64,000 bases of DNA from Azolla caroliniana (taxonomy: Eukaryota > Polypodiophyta): the NCBI GenBank assembly GCA_043228905.1, contig JBHGNT010000001.1:22568001-22632000 (forward strand), in the 5' to 3' direction. Below the pieces are notes generated by a model, which worked only from the letters and a program-made list of their open reading frames with translations, was not told where the DNA came from and searched no databases. A program made the position numbers and the translations under genes. This document shows positions 62,436 to 64,000 of this stretch, one piece after another. The first letter of the stretch is position 1; each line of letters opens with the position of its first letter.

Positions 62436-64000
62436 ATGTTTCATCAAAGAAGAGGGCAAAGTCATCACACAAAGGCATCGAGAAGGGAGGTTGTTCATCA
62501 TTGAAACGAACGAATTCGGACCCGTGATGTTTGCAAAAAAGCAAAAGGTCGAGTCGGACATCAACCTATGGCACAAGCGGTTTGACCATGCCAACATCCC
62601 GCGGCTTCAAGAAATGCAGACGAAGAATATTGTTTGCGGGTTGACGAAAATCAATGGTCGAAGCGGCCAAGTCTTGGAAGTGTGCTAGCTAGGAAAGTAG
62701 ATCCAACTTCCATTCCCCAATGAGAAAAATCAGAGCTGGAACCGGCTCAATTTAATCCAGTCAGATGTCTCAGAATTGACACAGAACATGAGCATCGGAG
62801 GAAGCCGTTACTTTCTAACCTCATCGATGACTACACTTGGCACACTTGAGCATGCTTGATCGTGAAGAAGAGGAAAGTCTTTGCCTACTTCTTGGAGGTG
62901 AAGAGCCTTGCCGAACGGGAAACCAACAGAAAAATCAAGTGTTTGAGATTCGATGGCAGAAAAGAGTACTTTTCTTACCAATTCTCGAGTTACCTGTAGA
63001 AGGAAGAAATTCGGCGAGAATTCTCTTGCAGATACACACTAGAGCAGAAGAGTCTGGCTAAGCGGAAGAATTAGAGGAGGCAGCATGGGAAATGCTTGAG
63101 GGGAAGCATATGCTGAAGATTTACTAGGCTAAAGCGGTCCGGGTAGCCATCTACCTGTAGAATGGGATATCTGCAAATGGAGGAGTGTCTCCACATGAGC
63201 TGTATGTTGGGAAGAAGCTGGACTTGGCACACTTGAGGGTATTCGGTAGCATTGCATATGTGCATGTGCCAAAGGAAAAACGGAGGCAATTAGATGCGAA
63301 AGCCAAGAAGTGTATCGTGGTCGGCTACTAAGATGAGCAAAAGGATTATAAGTAATATAAGCCCTAAACGAAAGAGGTCCACGTAAGCTAAGATGTTGTT
63401 TTCAATGAGTTGTCTTCATGGTACTTGCCTTTACCTCCGAACCCCGATAACTACATTCCGAATTCTAAGGATGAGGTTTAGTGAGGCCGAAATGCCTCCA
63501 AATGAAGAAGAAATCGGAGCTCTAAAAAGAGTCTGATACCATTCCGATTGACTGGGCCGAATGAGAGACTAAGTTGGAATGACCAGTCATATGAGGAGCT
63601 GGCGAGTAATGGACACTTGGTCGTGCTATCCCGCTTCGGAAACCGAAGATATGGCCTATGTGCAAAGAGAGGGGGAAGATGAAAATATTGAAGTATAGCA
63701 TGGATGCCGGTTTTTCAGCCCAGAGTGAATCTGAAACAGTCGGACGACGAACCTCCGGAGAAAAGTTTAGATTCTACCAAGAGGGCCGTCAAATCGGCAA
63801 AGCAAAAGATGTGCCGATCTACCCACCAGAAGAACCCCGATGTTCTATACGGATACAATGAATACATGGTGCACCATTATGCGTACATGACGAAGGTGGT
63901 GGAAGTGCACGAGCTGGAAAGCTATGTAGAAGCGGCAAATTGGCGTGCGGCTATGGAGGAAGAGATGCACGCCTTAGCGGAGAACTAAACATGGGACCTG
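62436..64000 (+). pseudogene. Integrase and RT start of Copia-3
   Basis: LWHKRFDHANIPRLQEMQTKN near 62568 is the integrase zinc region. Later pieces in changing frames include SDVSELTQ, RIFGSIAYVHVP-like sequence at 63236-63276 and an acidic linker. The frame 63704-63988 carries SAKQKMCRST, VLYGYNEYMVHHYAYMTKV and NWRAAMEEEMHALAEN before a stop; the window ends within TWDL. Confidence 0.8.

Larger units (their letters stand above)
61044..64000 (+). mobile_element. Copia-3, decayed Ty1/copia element, runs off the window
   Basis: A probable 5' LTR (about 61044-61375), gag, PR, integrase and the linker up to the RT start are seen in Ty1 order; the rest lies beyond 64000. It is the same type as Copia-1 by the YNEYMxHHYAYMTKV and NWRAAMEEEM blocks and by the LTR start. 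No primer site TGGTATCAGAGC is seen between LTR and gag. Many frameshifts. Confidence 0.85.

Overview
This window is land-plant nuclear DNA made almost entirely of nested LTR retrotransposons. I found no convincing host gene, tRNA, rRNA or CRISPR array. The evidence for a plant is Ty1/copia and Ty3/gypsy polyproteins, initiator-Met tRNA primer sites in the copia elements, a LINE relic, and a short TTTAGGG-type insertion. The species cannot be fixed from the sequence. The gypsy reverse transcriptase (FLDD active site) and protease (D-H-G) are unlike the common angiosperm clades.

Layout, using labels of my own. 1-137: a Copia RT scrap (-). 129-9229: Gypsy-D (-), with a solo LTR (3715-4781), a duplicated gag and a LINE fragment (6655-7488) inside it. 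9230-11371: Gypsy-F (-), the extra coiled-coil ORF of a second gypsy lineage. 11372 to about 37017: Copia-1 (+), broken open by three insertions: TRG (12317-16789), Gypsy-A (18084-35529) and a solo copia LTR (35638-36320). Gypsy-A itself holds a solo LTR in its primer-binding site (18756-19459), the copia element Copia-2 (19570-25138) and Gypsy-E (27865-32426). 37018-39173: Copia-4 (-) and an LTR. 39174-53156: Gypsy-B (+), with a solo LTR in its integrase (42184-43461) and copia Copia-2m in its extra ORF (45284-50519). 53157-53566 and 60940-61043: an unrecognised target locus split by Gypsy-C (-, 53567-60939). 61044 to the end: Copia-3 (+), running out of the window.

The main result is a coherent gypsy group (A, C, D, E, TRG and at least two solo LTRs). 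Its members share a gag type, a D-H-G protease motif, an FLDD reverse transcriptase (in the members that keep one), LTRs that mostly begin TGTYG and end in ACA, and a primer site complementary to the 3' end of tRNA-Trp. Their target duplications are 4 bp, not 5 bp, and carry a central CG (CCGC, CCGT, ACGG, ACGT, ACGT). The two copia elements with readable ends show ordinary 5-bp duplications (AATGG, CCCTC).

The only element that looks recently active is TRG. It has near-identical 1.07-kb LTRs, a perfect 18-nt tRNA-Trp site and an intact 743-codon gag-protease frame, but no reverse transcriptase or integrase, so it would need an autonomous relative in trans. Everything else is broken by stops, frameshifts, deletions or insertions. 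Boundaries based on LTR ends and target duplications are good to the base; boundaries of decayed domains are approximate.
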